Numbered from the stretch's first letter, positions 14,148-22,170 are shown. The stretch: DNA of 45,693 bases from Candidatus Saccharimonadota bacterium (GCA_029288275.1 JARIHM010000085.1:1-45693); one strand, 5' to 3'. Notes: generated by a model from the sequence alone, not told the origin. Translations and numbers: made by a program.

Positions 14148-15203
14148 ATGACAAACATGCACCCCGCTACTGATGCTGATCTTGCCCGCTGGAATGAGCT
14201 GATTGCTGCCAATCCAGATGGTGGTCAAGCCTTGCAGACGCTGGCTTGGGGCGACTTTAAGGCCCGCTGGGGCTGGCAGCCGCGCCGCTATATTTACGAA
14301 CTGGCCGATGGACGGCGAGTGGCAGCTCAGTGGCTCGTTCGCTCGGTGCCATTGCAGGGCGAAATTTGGTACTGCCCGAAAGGCCCAGGCGTAACGACCC
14401 CAATAGACTTTCGTGAGATTGTGGCACAGACCCGGGCGCTTAACCTCCCAGCGGTACTGCTGCGGTTCGAGTCTGAGGTGCTGGATGATGACATGCCAAG
14501 CAAGGAGCTGCTACAGCACGCGGGATTAGTGCGGGCCAACCGCGATCCGGGCTCAAAGTCGACGATCGTTGTTGATTTAGCGCCCAGCGAGGACGAGATT
14601 TTGGCGAGCTTTAATCAGTCTGCTCGGCGCAATATCCGTAAAGCCCAGAACGGCGGCGTGACAGTGGCGGCCGTTGAGCCGACTCAACCTCACCTGGACA
14701 TTATGTTCGAGCTCATGCGCGCCACGGAAGCGCGGGCGCACTACGGTCTGCGCCCTAAAGCTTATTTTCAAGATTATTGGCGGGCGCAGGCCGAGGCTGG
14801 CCAGGCACAATTGCTATTTGCGACCCATGAGGGCGAGGTGCTAGCCGGTATCTTTGCTACGTATATTGGCCAGCGCGGCTGGTACAAGGACGGCGGCTCA
14901 TTCGATAAGAAGCGCGAACTCCAGGCGTCATACCTGATGCAATGGGAGACCATGCGCTGGCTTAAGCATCAGGGCGTCACAAGCTACGATATGGTGGGTG
15001 TGCCCAACCGTGATCAGGTGGGGACGGGTGATGCGCGTGATGGGCTCTATAGCTTTAAGTCGAAGTTTAACCCCGAGATCACCGAATTTATTGGCTGTTG
15101 GGATTTGGCGCCGAGCTCGCAAAAGTATCGGTTCTGGCGCAAGTTTGGCGAACGGGTAGCTTCGCGTTTGGCCAACCGGGCGCCAGAGAAGTTCTTGTAT
15201 TAA
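14148..15203 (+). CDS. Second FemAB-family aminoacyltransferase
   Basis: This 351-aa protein is a paralogue of the ligase at 12610. It shares LQTLAWGDFKARWGWQPRRY, SFNQSARRNIRKAQNGGVTV, KKRELQASYLMQWETMRWLKHQGVTSYDMVGVPN and the C-terminal SFKSKFNPEI. Its role is probably addition of a second residue to the peptidoglycan bridge. ATG 14148 sits 9 bases after TACAAT, so the leader is absent or 2-3 bases; ATG 14157 is an alternative. It ends at a strong bidirectional terminator. Confidence 0.87.
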   Translation: MTNMHPATDADLARWNELIAANPDGGQALQTLAWGDFKARWGWQPRRYIYELADGRRVAAQWLVRSVPLQGEIWYCPKGPGVTTPIDFREIVAQTRALNLPAVLLRFESEVLDDDMPSKELLQHAGLVRANRDPGSKSTIVVDLAPSEDEILASFNQSARRNIRKAQNGGVTVAAVEPTQPHLDIMFELMRATEARAHYGLRPKAYFQDYWRAQAEAGQAQLLFATHEGEVLAGIFATYIGQRGWYKDGGSFDKKRELQASYLMQWETMRWLKHQGVTSYDMVGVPNRDQVGTGDARDGLYSFKSKFNPEITEFIGCWDLAPSSQKYRFWRKFGERVASRLANRAPEKFLY

Positions 15204-15209
15204 GGAAAA

Positions 15210-15239
15210 CGCCCCGATCTTCCGCAGAAGATCGGGGCG
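15210..15239. terminator. Bidirectional terminator
   Basis: A 13-bp stem CGCCCCGATCTTC with GAAGATCGGGGCG sits between genes ending at 15203 (+) and 15245 (-). Confidence 0.8.
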
Positions 15240-15244
15240 CAGTG

Positions 15245-15922
15245 CTAGTGGCCGATGAAACCGGAGAACCTGGCCAAGGTGACTAGCGTAGCAAAGGCAG
15301 CGGCTACGACGACAATGCCACCGATGACTGCGGCAAATCTCCAGTCGAACCCCTTGGATTGGCCGGAAGCGCGAACCCGCAGGGTCGTCTCTGATGCCGC
15401 GGGTTCGGCCTCGCCCGTCTCGGCCATCGGATCGTAGGCGGCCAGCGCCTGGTCGATCACGGTCTCCTCGATCTCGTGGTAGGGAGGCAATGTCTCGCCC
15501 CACCGCGCGATCGGGAAGATGTGCCAGTCCTCGAGGTCGTCCTCGCTGTGGCCGATTACGCCGACACACAGCAGGTCGGTCTCGTCCTCGGCCGGGACCC
15601 AGATCTGCAAGAAGTCGAATAGCTCGGTCTGCTCGGCCCAGGCGATGGCCTCGCGGGCCTCGTCCGGCACGCCGGTGGACAGGTATTCAGTCAGCTCGTC
15701 GCAGTCTTCGCAGCCACACTTGGCGTAGGGCAGGAAGCCGTCCCACACCTGCGTTTGGCGGGGCGTGAACTGACGGAACAGCTGGTTGGCGTGGTTGACG
15801 CGCCACTCCGGCAGCCACCCGGCCGCCTCGGCCAGAGCTCTGCTCTCGGTCACCTCGGAGAGATCGGCCTCGGCCGCATTCGAGATGCCAGCTTCGGGTT
15901 GACGGTACAGCTCGACTGCCAT
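15245..15922 (-). CDS. Tail-anchored hypothetical protein
   Basis: This is a 225-aa acidic protein of unknown family. A CGCEDCDEL motif (about residues 67-75) could bind a metal. Residues about 195-220 form a single C-terminal membrane helix (FAAVIGGIVVVAAAFATLVTLA), so the bulk faces the cytoplasm as a tail-anchored protein. I chose ATG 15922 over a start six bases upstream because GAGGAG is best placed for it. Its promoter (15987-15960) is close to consensus. The leader contains a CACTT-CAAC-AAGTG inverted repeat. Confidence 0.7.
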   Translation of the reverse strand: MAVELYRQPEAGISNAAEADLSEVTESRALAEAAGWLPEWRVNHANQLFRQFTPRQTQVWDGFLPYAKCGCEDCDELTEYLSTGVPDEAREAIAWAEQTELFDFLQIWVPAEDETDLLCVGVIGHSEDDLEDWHIFPIARWGETLPPYHEIEETVIDQALAAYDPMAETGEAEPAASETTLRVRASGQSKGFDWRFAAVIGGIVVVAAAFATLVTLARFSGFIGH

Positions 15923-15959
15923 GGTCACTCCTCATCACTTGTTGAAGTGCTAAGGAGAT

Positions 15960-15987
15960 ATTATAGAATACTTCTATTTTTAGTCAA
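15960..15987 (-). promoter_or_regulatory. Near-consensus promoter overlapping the Nudix stop codon
   Basis: TTGACT (15987-15982), a 16-bp spacer and TATAAT (15965-15960). The -35 overlaps the last bases of the Nudix gene (ends 15984). Confidence 0.8.
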
Positions 15988-16436
15988 GAGCAGAATAACT
16001 CGGGATGAACCCTCCGGAGCGCTGCTAGGTCGTCTTGTGTGACCAGGCTCAGGCGTAGCCCCAGGCTCTCCAGCTCACTCGGCCAGAACCAATTGATGGC
16101 CGAGCACTTGTCCGGCTCCAAGATCGTTGGTTCACCTTCAATAATTCGACCCAGGAAGGTGGGTGAGAGCCAATGCTGTCCCTCATCGGGAATGATGTGG
16201 TCGCAAACATAAAAGGGCTGATCGTCTACCTCAATGGTAATGCCGTATTCTTCCTTCATCTCGCGCTTGATTGCCTGAGCCAGGCGTTCGCCTCGCTCTA
16301 CTCTGCCACCTGGGAACTCCCAGGTACCAGCTTCATTGCTGGCCTTGGGGCCGCGCTTGGCCAGAAACACCCGGCCAAGAGTATCGAGCAGTACAACGCC
16401 GACGCCTACACCGATATAATCCACTCCTGCTTTCAT
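15984..16436 (-). CDS. Nudix hydrolase (MutT-like)
   Basis: This 150-aa protein carries a full Nudix box, GGRVERGERLAQAIKREMKEEYGI (about residues 44-67), matching GX5EX7REUXEEXGU. It is preceded by GTWEFPGG, as in MutT/NTP pyrophosphohydrolases that clean oxidised nucleotides. Substrate specificity is not readable. ATG 16436 follows GAGGAG; a start 12 bases upstream is inferior. It is monocistronic. Confidence 0.9.
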   Translation of the reverse strand: MKAGVDYIGVGVGVVLLDTLGRVFLAKRGPKASNEAGTWEFPGGRVERGERLAQAIKREMKEEYGITIEVDDQPFYVCDHIIPDEGQHWLSPTFLGRIIEGEPTILEPDKCSAINWFWPSELESLGLRLSLVTQDDLAALRRVHPELFCS

Positions 16437-16485
16437 GGTGCTCCTCATGCTTGCGCTGATTTGGGCTTGCTCGCTATAGCAGAAA

Positions 16486-16521
16486 GCCCAGATCCAAGCG
16501 ACGAAGCTCTCGGATCTGGGC
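16486..16521 (-). terminator. Terminator of the 16585 gene
   Basis: GCCCAGATCC (16486-16495) pairs with GGATCTGGGC (16512-16521), followed on the minus strand by TTTC. Confidence 0.6.
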
Positions 16522-16584
16522 GAAAACTAGCAAAGTTCCCGGGGCGACAGGAAGCTTTCGGTGACGCTACGAGCTCCTTACTCA

Positions 16585-16767
16585 TCAGCAGCGCTCGCTT
16601 AGGGCGCTTTCTGGAACGTTCTTGAGTACCTTCCAGGACCCATCCTTTGACCTGTAGGAAATAGTGTAAGTGTGTTTCCTATCGTTGTAACCTTTGACGA
16701 GGGCGTCGCGCATACCATCCGTCGCAGTGGTATTGACCCAGAGATCCTTGCCGACATGCCAGACCAT
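16585..16767 (-). CDS. Small beta-rich hypothetical protein
   Basis: This 60-aa protein begins MVWHVGKDLWVNTT and continues with TYTISYRSKDGSWKVLKNV, a pattern of antiparallel strands with aromatic residues. No family is recognised. I chose ATG 16767 because GAGAGG lies upstream; the frame is open to 16848 but that part covers the likely promoter (TACACT or TATGTT near 16820). It is divergent from the MurE-like gene. Confidence 0.55.
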   Translation of the reverse strand: MVWHVGKDLWVNTTATDGMRDALVKGYNDRKHTYTISYRSKDGSWKVLKNVPESALSERC

Positions 16768-16859
16768 GACAATCCTCTCAGCGGCCCGACGAGCCTGTCT
16801 CGCCGGGCCGGGCTTAGTGTAACATAGGTCGTACGAGGAACTAAGCAAAAGGATTTATT

Positions 16860-18161
16860 GTGCTACGAACCATTGTGAAAGCCCTGATTCCGCGCGGATT
16901 ATTCCGGGCCATTGAGCCCTATGGCCATCTAGCGGAGGCGGTAATGTGGCAGGTGCTGATGGGCTTTCCGGCGCGCGGCCTCAAGGTAATTGGCGTGACC
17001 GGTACCGATGGCAAGACCACCACTAGCACGCTCATTTATACGATGCTCAATGATGCAGGCCTTAAAACCGGCCTCATGACCACCATTGGCTATGGTACGC
17101 CTGGCCACTGGCATGATAATCAGGTGCACATGACTACCATGCCGACACGGGCTATGTTGCAACGGATTAGGGCTCTGCGCCGGCAGGGGATCGAGTGGCT
17201 GGTGTTGGAGACGACCAGTCATGCACTGGCCCAGTATCGGGTATGGGGCATTCCTTATAGCCTGGCCGTGATGACCAACTTGACGGAGGAGCACCTGGAT
17301 TACCACGGGACGTTTGAGCGTTACCGCGAGGCCAAGGTGCGCTTGTTCAAGTTGGTGGCGGCCAATACGCGCGGCTTACAGACCGGCATTGTGAATGCTG
17401 ACGATCCGAATGCTTCATACTTTGTGGCGGCCGCGCCGCGCGTATTGCGTTACGGCACGACTATTCAGGCCGATCTGAAACCAGCTCACGTGGTGAGCAC
17501 CGCCACCGGTAGTACCTATGACGTAACCTATGATGGCCACACTCTTCACATGACCGTAAATGTGCCAGGAGACTTTAATGTGATGAACTCACTGGCTGCC
17601 GTGGGCGTGGGCTTGACACTAGGCCTCAAGCCGGCAGCGATTGAGCAAGGAGTAGCGGCGCTCAAAACGGTGGCTGGCCGCATGAATACCATCGAAGAGG
17701 GGCAGAACTTTACGGCCATTGTGGACTTTGCTCACACCCCAGAGTCATTTGAGAAGATATTGAGTAGCATGCGCCGGCTGGCTAAGGGGCGGCTAATCGT
17801 GTTATTTGGCTCGGCTGGGGAGCGCTACGCCGGCAAGCGTGGCACACAGGGGGCCTCGGCCGGTCGCTGGGCCGATCTGGTAATTGTGACCGAGGAGGAC
17901 GACCGTGGCGAAGACGGCCGGGCTATCATGAAGCAGATTGCCCAAGGTGCGGAGGCTGAAGGCAAGATTATGGACGAGAATCTATTTTTGATTGGAGATC
18001 GTACCCAAGCTATCACCTTCGCCGTGAAGCAGGCCCGGCCCGGCGATACAGTGCTGTTTCTAGGCAAGGGCCATGAAAAGACCATTGAACGCGCCGATGG
18101 CGTTCATCACTGGGACGAGACGGAGGTGGTGCGCAAGGCGCTGCGTGAGTTACGCTCGTAG
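16860..18161 (+). CDS. MurE-like Mur ligase
   Basis: This 433-aa ATP-dependent amino acid ligase of peptidoglycan synthesis adds residue 3 to UDP-MurNAc-dipeptide if it is a true MurE. The P-loop is VTGTDGKTTT (about 43-52); LETTSHALAQYRVWGI and TNLTEEHLDYHGTFERYREAK contain the family His and the carbamylated-Lys region. The C-terminal domain has FAHTPESFEKILS and GKGHEKTI. It is about 60 residues shorter than typical MurE because the N-terminal UDP-binding domain is reduced. The DNPR specificity motif is replaced by EEDDRGED, so the amino acid added is uncertain. GTG 16860 follows AAAGGA. Its end overlaps the convergent arginase gene by 12 bases. Confidence 0.85.
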   Translation: MLRTIVKALIPRGLFRAIEPYGHLAEAVMWQVLMGFPARGLKVIGVTGTDGKTTTSTLIYTMLNDAGLKTGLMTTIGYGTPGHWHDNQVHMTTMPTRAMLQRIRALRRQGIEWLVLETTSHALAQYRVWGIPYSLAVMTNLTEEHLDYHGTFERYREAKVRLFKLVAANTRGLQTGIVNADDPNASYFVAAAPRVLRYGTTIQADLKPAHVVSTATGSTYDVTYDGHTLHMTVNVPGDFNVMNSLAAVGVGLTLGLKPAAIEQGVAALKTVAGRMNTIEEGQNFTAIVDFAHTPESFEKILSSMRRLAKGRLIVLFGSAGERYAGKRGTQGASAGRWADLVIVTEEDDRGEDGRAIMKQIAQGAEAEGKIMDENLFLIGDRTQAITFAVKQARPGDTVLFLGKGHEKTIERADGVHHWDETEVVRKALRELRS

Positions 18162-19103
18162 CTTATTCTGGGCCAGATAGTTGGCGTACCAGCTGTAGTC
18201 GCCGCCCAGGAATTTAGCCACCAGCTCGGTCCCAAGCTCGGCGGTTTGGCGCTGCACATCCTGGAGAGGATTGTATTCCACCACATCGCAGCCCACCACA
18301 TGCGCATGCGTACCGATGTAGTGGGCGATGGCGGCGATCTCGCGATAGGTGAGGCCCCCGGGATTGGGCATGCCAGCACCGGGTGCGTATACCCGGTCGA
18401 TTACATCCAGATCCAGGCTCACCCACACGTGATCGACCTGTGCAGCCAGCTTATCAATCATGGCAAAGAGCGGCGCGAGGTTGCTGGTGAGTAGATCATG
18501 CAGTGTAAATGCCGGTAATTTTTCGCGGACGATTAGCTCCAGCTCGGCTTGGTCAAAGTCATTCCCGCCAATATGCAGGAGGTGCTGGCGGGCAATCTTG
18601 GTACCGGGCCGGTGGAGCTGAGTCATGGCTGGATCCCCAAAACCTAGCAGCGCTGCCAGATGCATGCCATGAATATTGCCGGTGAGGGTAGTGTCCGGAG
18701 TGTTCATATCGCCGTGGGCATCAAAGTAAATGAGGCCGAGGTTACCCTCCACGGCTGCCGCCGCGCCAGACACCAGCCCCAGCGTCACCGAATGATCTCC
18801 ACCCAGACCGACTACTCGGCGCCCTTGCCGCACTAGCCGCTCAGTAAGGCGGGCAGTCTCACTGGACACTCGCACAATCTCATCCAGGTGCCGTAGCTTA
18901 GGATCGCCCACGGCTACCTTGGCGCGATCAGCACAGGCGATATTACCCTCATCGGTCATATCAAAACCAGCGCTCGCCAGCTTGCTCATTATGCCCTGAT
19001 ACCGAAATGCATCTGGCCCCACGTCCACACCCAGGTTCTCGGCGCCCAGATCAAGCGGAATACCGATTAATGACACGGCCTTGGAAGGGGATTGCATCTT
19101 CAT
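18150..19103 (-). CDS. rocF: Arginase family ureohydrolase
   Basis: This 317-aa manganese enzyme is most like arginase (L-arginine to ornithine and urea). Metal ligands are all present: GGDHSVTLG (His), DAHGDMNTP (Asp-His-Asp) and SLDLDVID (Asp-x-Asp). TGNIHGMHLA is the arginase version of the substrate loop. ATG 19103 lies 6 bases after a perfect TATAAT (19115-19110), so the mRNA is probably leaderless. The gene converges with and overlaps the MurE-like gene by 12 bases. No other arginine or urea genes are near. Confidence 0.9.
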   Translation of the reverse strand: MKMQSPSKAVSLIGIPLDLGAENLGVDVGPDAFRYQGIMSKLASAGFDMTDEGNIACADRAKVAVGDPKLRHLDEIVRVSSETARLTERLVRQGRRVVGLGGDHSVTLGLVSGAAAAVEGNLGLIYFDAHGDMNTPDTTLTGNIHGMHLAALLGFGDPAMTQLHRPGTKIARQHLLHIGGNDFDQAELELIVREKLPAFTLHDLLTSNLAPLFAMIDKLAAQVDHVWVSLDLDVIDRVYAPGAGMPNPGGLTYREIAAIAHYIGTHAHVVGCDVVEYNPLQDVQRQTAELGTELVAKFLGGDYSWYANYLAQNKLRA

Positions 19104-19109
19104 ATGGCG

Positions 19110-19157
19110 ATTATAACTTGTTTTGTGTCTGGACTTTTCTATGGAAGATGTTAATAT
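19110..19157. promoter_or_regulatory. Divergent promoters, arginase and small-protein cluster
   Basis: Minus strand: TATAAT (19115-19110), 6 bases from ATG 19103. Plus strand: TGGACT (19130-19135), 16 bp, TAATAT (19152-19157), with a ~45-nt leader before ATG 19204. Confidence 0.65.
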
Positions 19158-19203
19158 GTTTCACGATCCATTTCTCCGAACAGCGAGAGGCGGTGAATTG
19201 ACA

Positions 19204-19377
19204 ATGTGCGAGAGAGAAGAGAAGGCTCACAAGGACCGTCGTAGAGAGGTCACAAGAGCCATCAGACGTGGTTCCCGTGCTGAGATGACGGCTGCTGAAC
19301 GACGCTACGCCGTCAGGCACCGTCGTAACGTGGTCCATGGCAGAGACATGGACCGGGGCAGCAGCAACCTCTGCTAA
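19204..19377 (+). CDS. Small Arg-rich protein 1 of a three-gene cluster
   Basis: This 57-aa protein starts MCEREEKAHKDRRREV and is rich in Arg, Lys and His, so it probably binds RNA or DNA (inference). The ATG is preceded by AGAGG at a loose 13-base spacing. A start at 19141 would sit on the promoter and is rejected. It is first of three very small basic genes transcribed towards 19777. Confidence 0.5.
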   Translation: MCEREEKAHKDRRREVTRAIRRGSRAEMTAAERRYAVRHRRNVVHGRDMDRGSSNLC

Positions 19378-19387
19378 CGGCCATCAC

Positions 19388-19430
19388 GAGGATATCCTCG
19401 AGACTTTTGGCGGAACGGCCGCCAAATGAG
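19388..19430 (+). promoter_or_regulatory. Two intergenic hairpins
   Basis: GAGGATATCCTC (near 19388-19399) is a perfect palindrome, and TTTGGCGG-AACGG-CCGCCAAA (about 19406-19427) forms an 8-bp stem. They sit between two genes of one transcript and may be a processing site or weak terminator. Function is inferred. Confidence 0.4.
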
Positions 19431-19445
19431 AAGAAGGAGTACTTC

Positions 19446-19577
19446 ATGCTGCGCTGTGACCCGAATCCGAATCCTGATACCCGCCAGGAGCGGCTGGACG
19501 CTGCCGCCGAGCAGATGGGCAAGCGGTTCGGCGAAAAGGGCCGGTACCGCGGTCGACGCCCGGGCGACAAGAGCTAG
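19446..19577 (+). CDS. Small basic protein 2 of the cluster
   Basis: This 43-aa protein (MLRCDPNPNPDTRQER..., ending RYRGRRPGDKS) has a Gly/Arg-rich tail of the RGG-like type found in RNA binders. ATG 19446 is preceded by GAAGGAG at ideal spacing, the main evidence that it is real. No family is recognised. Confidence 0.6.
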   Translation: MLRCDPNPNPDTRQERLDAAAEQMGKRFGEKGRYRGRRPGDKS

Positions 19578-19582
19578 AGCTA

Positions 19583-19717
19583 ATGTGCGAGAGCAGACCG
19601 GAGCCGAATAACGGCTTCAACCCAGCCGGCACCAAGGTGCGCGCTACTACTACGCGTGATCGCAACATCGCTCAGGCGACAAGGCATCTGCCGAAGCGCA
19701 AGCAGATCGAGAAGTAG
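19583..19717 (+). CDS. Small basic protein 3 of the cluster
   Basis: This 44-aa protein (MCESRPEPNNGFNPAG..., ending LPKRKQIEK) begins 5 bases after the stop of the 19446 gene, so it is likely translated by coupling. It is basic and probably disordered. Its first residues MCE match protein 1, but I see no further similarity. A strong terminator follows. Confidence 0.5.
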   Translation: MCESRPEPNNGFNPAGTKVRATTTRDRNIAQATRHLPKRKQIEK

Positions 19718-19738
19718 CTCTCTTGCGTTGATGTAGTA

Positions 19739-19777
19739 AGGCCCGTTCCTCCGATTGGAGGAACGGGCCGTTTTTTT
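19739..19777. terminator. Bidirectional terminator
   Basis: GCCCGTTCCTCC pairs with GGAGGAACGGGC (12 bp) with TTTTTTT after it. It also ends the minus-strand operon that stops at 19779. Confidence 0.9.
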
Positions 19778-19778
19778 G

Positions 19779-19961
19779 TTAGCAGCCGTTTTCCTTTTGC
19801 TCTGGCTTGCGCCGGCGCGTTTTAGGTTGACGTGCGGGCCTCAAATCGCCGCAATCGATCACTTTGGTGCTATCTACAATCTGAACGATGCAGGCCTCGG
19901 TAAGTGCACAATCTGCTCTGGTAACCGGATCTTTGCATTCACCGCAGTGCTTGAAGCGCAA
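19779..19961 (-). CDS. Small Cys-rich protein, paralogue of 19992-20147
   Basis: This 60-aa protein has four cysteines spaced C-x2-C-x8-C-x5-C (HCGECKDPVTRADCALTEAC) followed by IVQI and a basic tail. It probably binds zinc. The start TTG 19961 has GAGAGG 10 bases upstream. It is the second gene of an operon whose first gene encodes the same Cys pattern in a shorter form. It ends two bases before the bidirectional terminator. Confidence 0.55.
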   Translation of the reverse strand: MRFKHCGECKDPVTRADCALTEACIVQIVDSTKVIDCGDLRPARQPKTRRRKPEQKENGC

Positions 19962-19991
19962 TGTAGGTTGCCTCTCTGATGGTGTGTACGC

Positions 19992-20147
19992 CTAGCTCTG
20001 TGGCTTGAGCTCTCGCGGTGGCTCTGGGCTTTTTGTAGCACGTGGTGTACTGCCAAACACCAGACTATTTTCCTGTGCGGACTTGATCGTGCATATCCTT
20101 TGTGTCCGGCAGATACTTTGCCTTGGGCACCGATCGCATAGCTTCAT
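19992..20147 (-). CDS. Small Cys-rich protein, first gene of the pair
   Basis: This 51-aa protein has cysteines spaced C-x2-C-x5-C-x5-C (LCDRCPRQSICRTQRIC) followed by TIK, closely matching the layout of the next gene; the rest is a Ser/Pro/Arg tail. ATG 20147 has GGAGGG directly upstream. The promoter is TTGACC, 17 bp, TACAAG (20203-20175). The shared Cys layout argues that both frames are real. Confidence 0.55.
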   Translation of the reverse strand: MKLCDRCPRQSICRTQRICTIKSAQENSLVFGSTPRATKSPEPPRELKPQS

Positions 20148-20174
20148 AGCCCTCCTTCCCAAACCTGCTTGTTA

Positions 20175-20215
20175 CTTGTACGCATTTCTCCGGCATAGGT
20201 CAACTTTGCTACACT
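20175..20215. promoter_or_regulatory. Overlapping divergent promoters
   Basis: Minus strand: TTGACC (20203-20198), 17 bp, TACAAG (20180-20175). Plus strand: TACACT (20210-20215), 6 bases before ATG 20222 of the phosphomannomutase. Confidence 0.6.
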
Positions 20216-20221
20216 ACGGGT

Positions 20222-21571
20222 ATGAACTTTCCAACCTCACTCTTCAAGGCTTATGACATTCGCGGGCTCGTTGGTACTGAATTAACGCCAGCATTGGCCG
20301 AGGGAGTGGGTCGAGCACTGGCCGACTTTCTGCCTGATGAGGGTCCGATATGCGTGGGTTACGATATGCGGCCAGACTCGCGCGAGCTGGCGGCCGCCAT
20401 CCGTACCGGCTTGATGCATCAGGGGCGCGAAGTGTATGACATTGGCGAGGTGGCTAGCGATATGATTTACTTTGCCGTCGGCCACCTGCAGGCTGCTGGC
20501 GGGGCCATGGTAACGGCCAGCCACAATCCCGGCGCCTACAACGGCATTAAGCTGTGCGGCCGTGAGGCCCGGCCGATCGGCATCGAGACTGGGTTGGCCG
20601 ACCTGCGTGATGCCGTGGCGGCCGATCGCTACAAGGCTGCTGACGCGCCTGGTCGCCATGAACGTCGTAGCATTATGGAGGCTTGGGTTAAGCATGCGCT
20701 CAGTTTTGTGGATGCGGGCGGCCTCAAGCCCTACCACATTGCTGTGGATGCTGGGAATGGTATGGGCGGCCTCGTTATGCCGCACCTGGCCGGCAAGTGG
20801 CCGCTCACCGTCGAACCGATGTACTTTGAGCTTGATGGTACCTTCCCAAACCATCCGGCCAATCCACTGGTGGCGGAGAACGATCGCGACCTGATCGCCA
20901 AGATTAAGGCGGAGCGGCTGGACTTTGGCCTGGCCTTTGACGGCGATGGCGACCGGGCGGTCATGGTGGACGAGCTGGGCCGCATCGTTCCGGGCCACAT
21001 TATGACGGCTATGCTGGCCAAGCATTTCTTAAAGCGTAATCCCGGTGCCAATATCATCTATGATGCCCGCAACAGCCACCTGGTACGCGACGTAGTAGAA
21101 GAGAACGGCGGGCATGCTATCCGGAGCCGGGTGGGCCATTCGTTTATCAAGGCCGATATGCGCCGGTATGATGCGCCTTTTGGCGGGGAATTCTCGGGCC
21201 ATTATTACTTCCGCGATAACTTCTACGCTGATTCGGGCCTCATTGGCGCCCTAGTGGGTATTCAGGTATTGAGTGATAGTGGCCAAAAGCTTTCTGAACT
21301 GGTTGATGAGTATGCAGCTCGGTATGCCCGCTCGCCGGAAATTAACTTCTCGGTGACCGATAAGGATGCCAAAATAGCTGAGCTGGCCAAGCTGTATGCT
21401 GATGGCGCTATTGATCATCTGGACGGACTGACGGTGACCTACCCGGATTGGTGGTTCAACGTCCGGCCGTCCAACACTGAGCCGTTGTTGCGTCTGAATG
21501 TAGAGGCTACCACATCGCAGGTGCTAGCGGAGCAGGAGGCCAAGCTTAAGGCCGTGCTGGGAACTGCATAA
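20222..21571 (+). CDS. Phosphomannomutase/phosphoglucomutase
   Basis: This 449-aa alpha-D-phosphohexomutase interconverts mannose or glucose 6- and 1-phosphates. All four motifs are present: the catalytic phosphoserine in VTASHNPGAYNG, Mg site FDGDGDRAVM, sugar-binding GGEFSGHYYFRD and the phosphate-binding RPSNTEPLLRLNVEA. Length is normal. ATG 20222 is 6 bases after TACACT, another leaderless arrangement. With the isomerase at 27625 it would link fructose 6-phosphate to sugar nucleotides. Confidence 0.95.
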   Translation: MNFPTSLFKAYDIRGLVGTELTPALAEGVGRALADFLPDEGPICVGYDMRPDSRELAAAIRTGLMHQGREVYDIGEVASDMIYFAVGHLQAAGGAMVTASHNPGAYNGIKLCGREARPIGIETGLADLRDAVAADRYKAADAPGRHERRSIMEAWVKHALSFVDAGGLKPYHIAVDAGNGMGGLVMPHLAGKWPLTVEPMYFELDGTFPNHPANPLVAENDRDLIAKIKAERLDFGLAFDGDGDRAVMVDELGRIVPGHIMTAMLAKHFLKRNPGANIIYDARNSHLVRDVVEENGGHAIRSRVGHSFIKADMRRYDAPFGGEFSGHYYFRDNFYADSGLIGALVGIQVLSDSGQKLSELVDEYAARYARSPEINFSVTDKDAKIAELAKLYADGAIDHLDGLTVTYPDWWFNVRPSNTEPLLRLNVEATTSQVLAEQEAKLKAVLGTA

Positions 21572-21897
21572 TCAGGGCATAGCCGAGAGCGCGGGCAGCG
21601 GCTTCGAACTGATCAAGCTGATGGGGCGGTTGATAGGATAAACCCCTCTGGGGAATCCCAGAGGGGCCATGATGCTTCCTACTTCCTTTGCTCCCAGTGA
21701 GCCTCTGGGACGCAATGCCGGCAGCTCGGCTACTTGAGCTTAGCCACGTGTTCTTTTCTTTCCCGCTCCTTTGATCAGGCTTTTAAGACAGCCTAATCGA
21801 CTGCACTGCTTCCGGATTGTTGCTGCGCAATCGCTGCAGGGGCTGGCCGAACTGGTTGGTCCGGTTGATTTGGCCACGGCCGGCCTCCAATCTTATG
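21572..21897. other. 326-base stretch without a supported gene
   Basis: It contains a 10-bp hairpin CCCCTCTGGG-GAAT-CCCAGAGGGG at 21643-21666 and smaller hairpins (CCCAG..CTGGG near 21690, AGCTC..GAGCT near 21725-21742). These probably mark the 3' ends of the convergent genes. The part nearest 21898 is an in-frame, Pro/Gln-rich continuation of the minus-strand gene beyond its UAG. Confidence 0.5.
21643..21666. terminator. Hairpin, probable terminator
   Basis: CCCCTCTGGG pairs with CCCAGAGGGG; on the minus strand it is followed by TTTATCC. Confidence 0.55.
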
Positions 21898-22170
21898 CTA
21901 AACTTCTTTGCTCTGGCCGGTCCGCATCTGCTCCAGGCTCTCGCGCAGACCGGGATCGTTGAGGATGCGCGCTGTCTGAATGGCTTCCAGGGTTCGTTTA
22001 CCGATTGCCGCCGCAGCGTGGAAATCCCCTGCAAAGGTGGGATCGTCCTTGATCTTGGTGCGTAGTTCCGCGGCAAGGGCTGGATCATCGTTCAGCTGCT
22101 TGATACGCTCGGCGGTACGATCAGGGTCCCTCAAGTCGTTGACGAATGCGGTCCAGTCACGCTCGGTCAT
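21898..22170 (-). CDS. Small helical acidic protein
   Basis: This 90-aa predicted all-helical protein (MTERDWTAFVNDLRDPDRTAERIKQLNDDPALAAELRTKIKDDP) has two similar helix pairs built around NDDPALA and KDDPTFA, perhaps a short repeat. Function is unknown. ATG 22170 follows AGGAGG at ideal spacing. Its stop is UAG; the frame stays open for 34 more Pro/Gln/Ala-rich codons to a second UAG. It is divergent from groES. Confidence 0.65.
   Translation of the reverse strand: MTERDWTAFVNDLRDPDRTAERIKQLNDDPALAAELRTKIKDDPTFAGDFHAAAAIGKRTLEAIQTARILNDPGLRESLEQMRTGQSKEV

Noticed and set aside
21783..22088. Second minus-strand gene overlapping the 21898 gene
   Set aside because: A 101-codon frame exists in another phase but has no start with a ribosome site and overlaps a better-supported gene.
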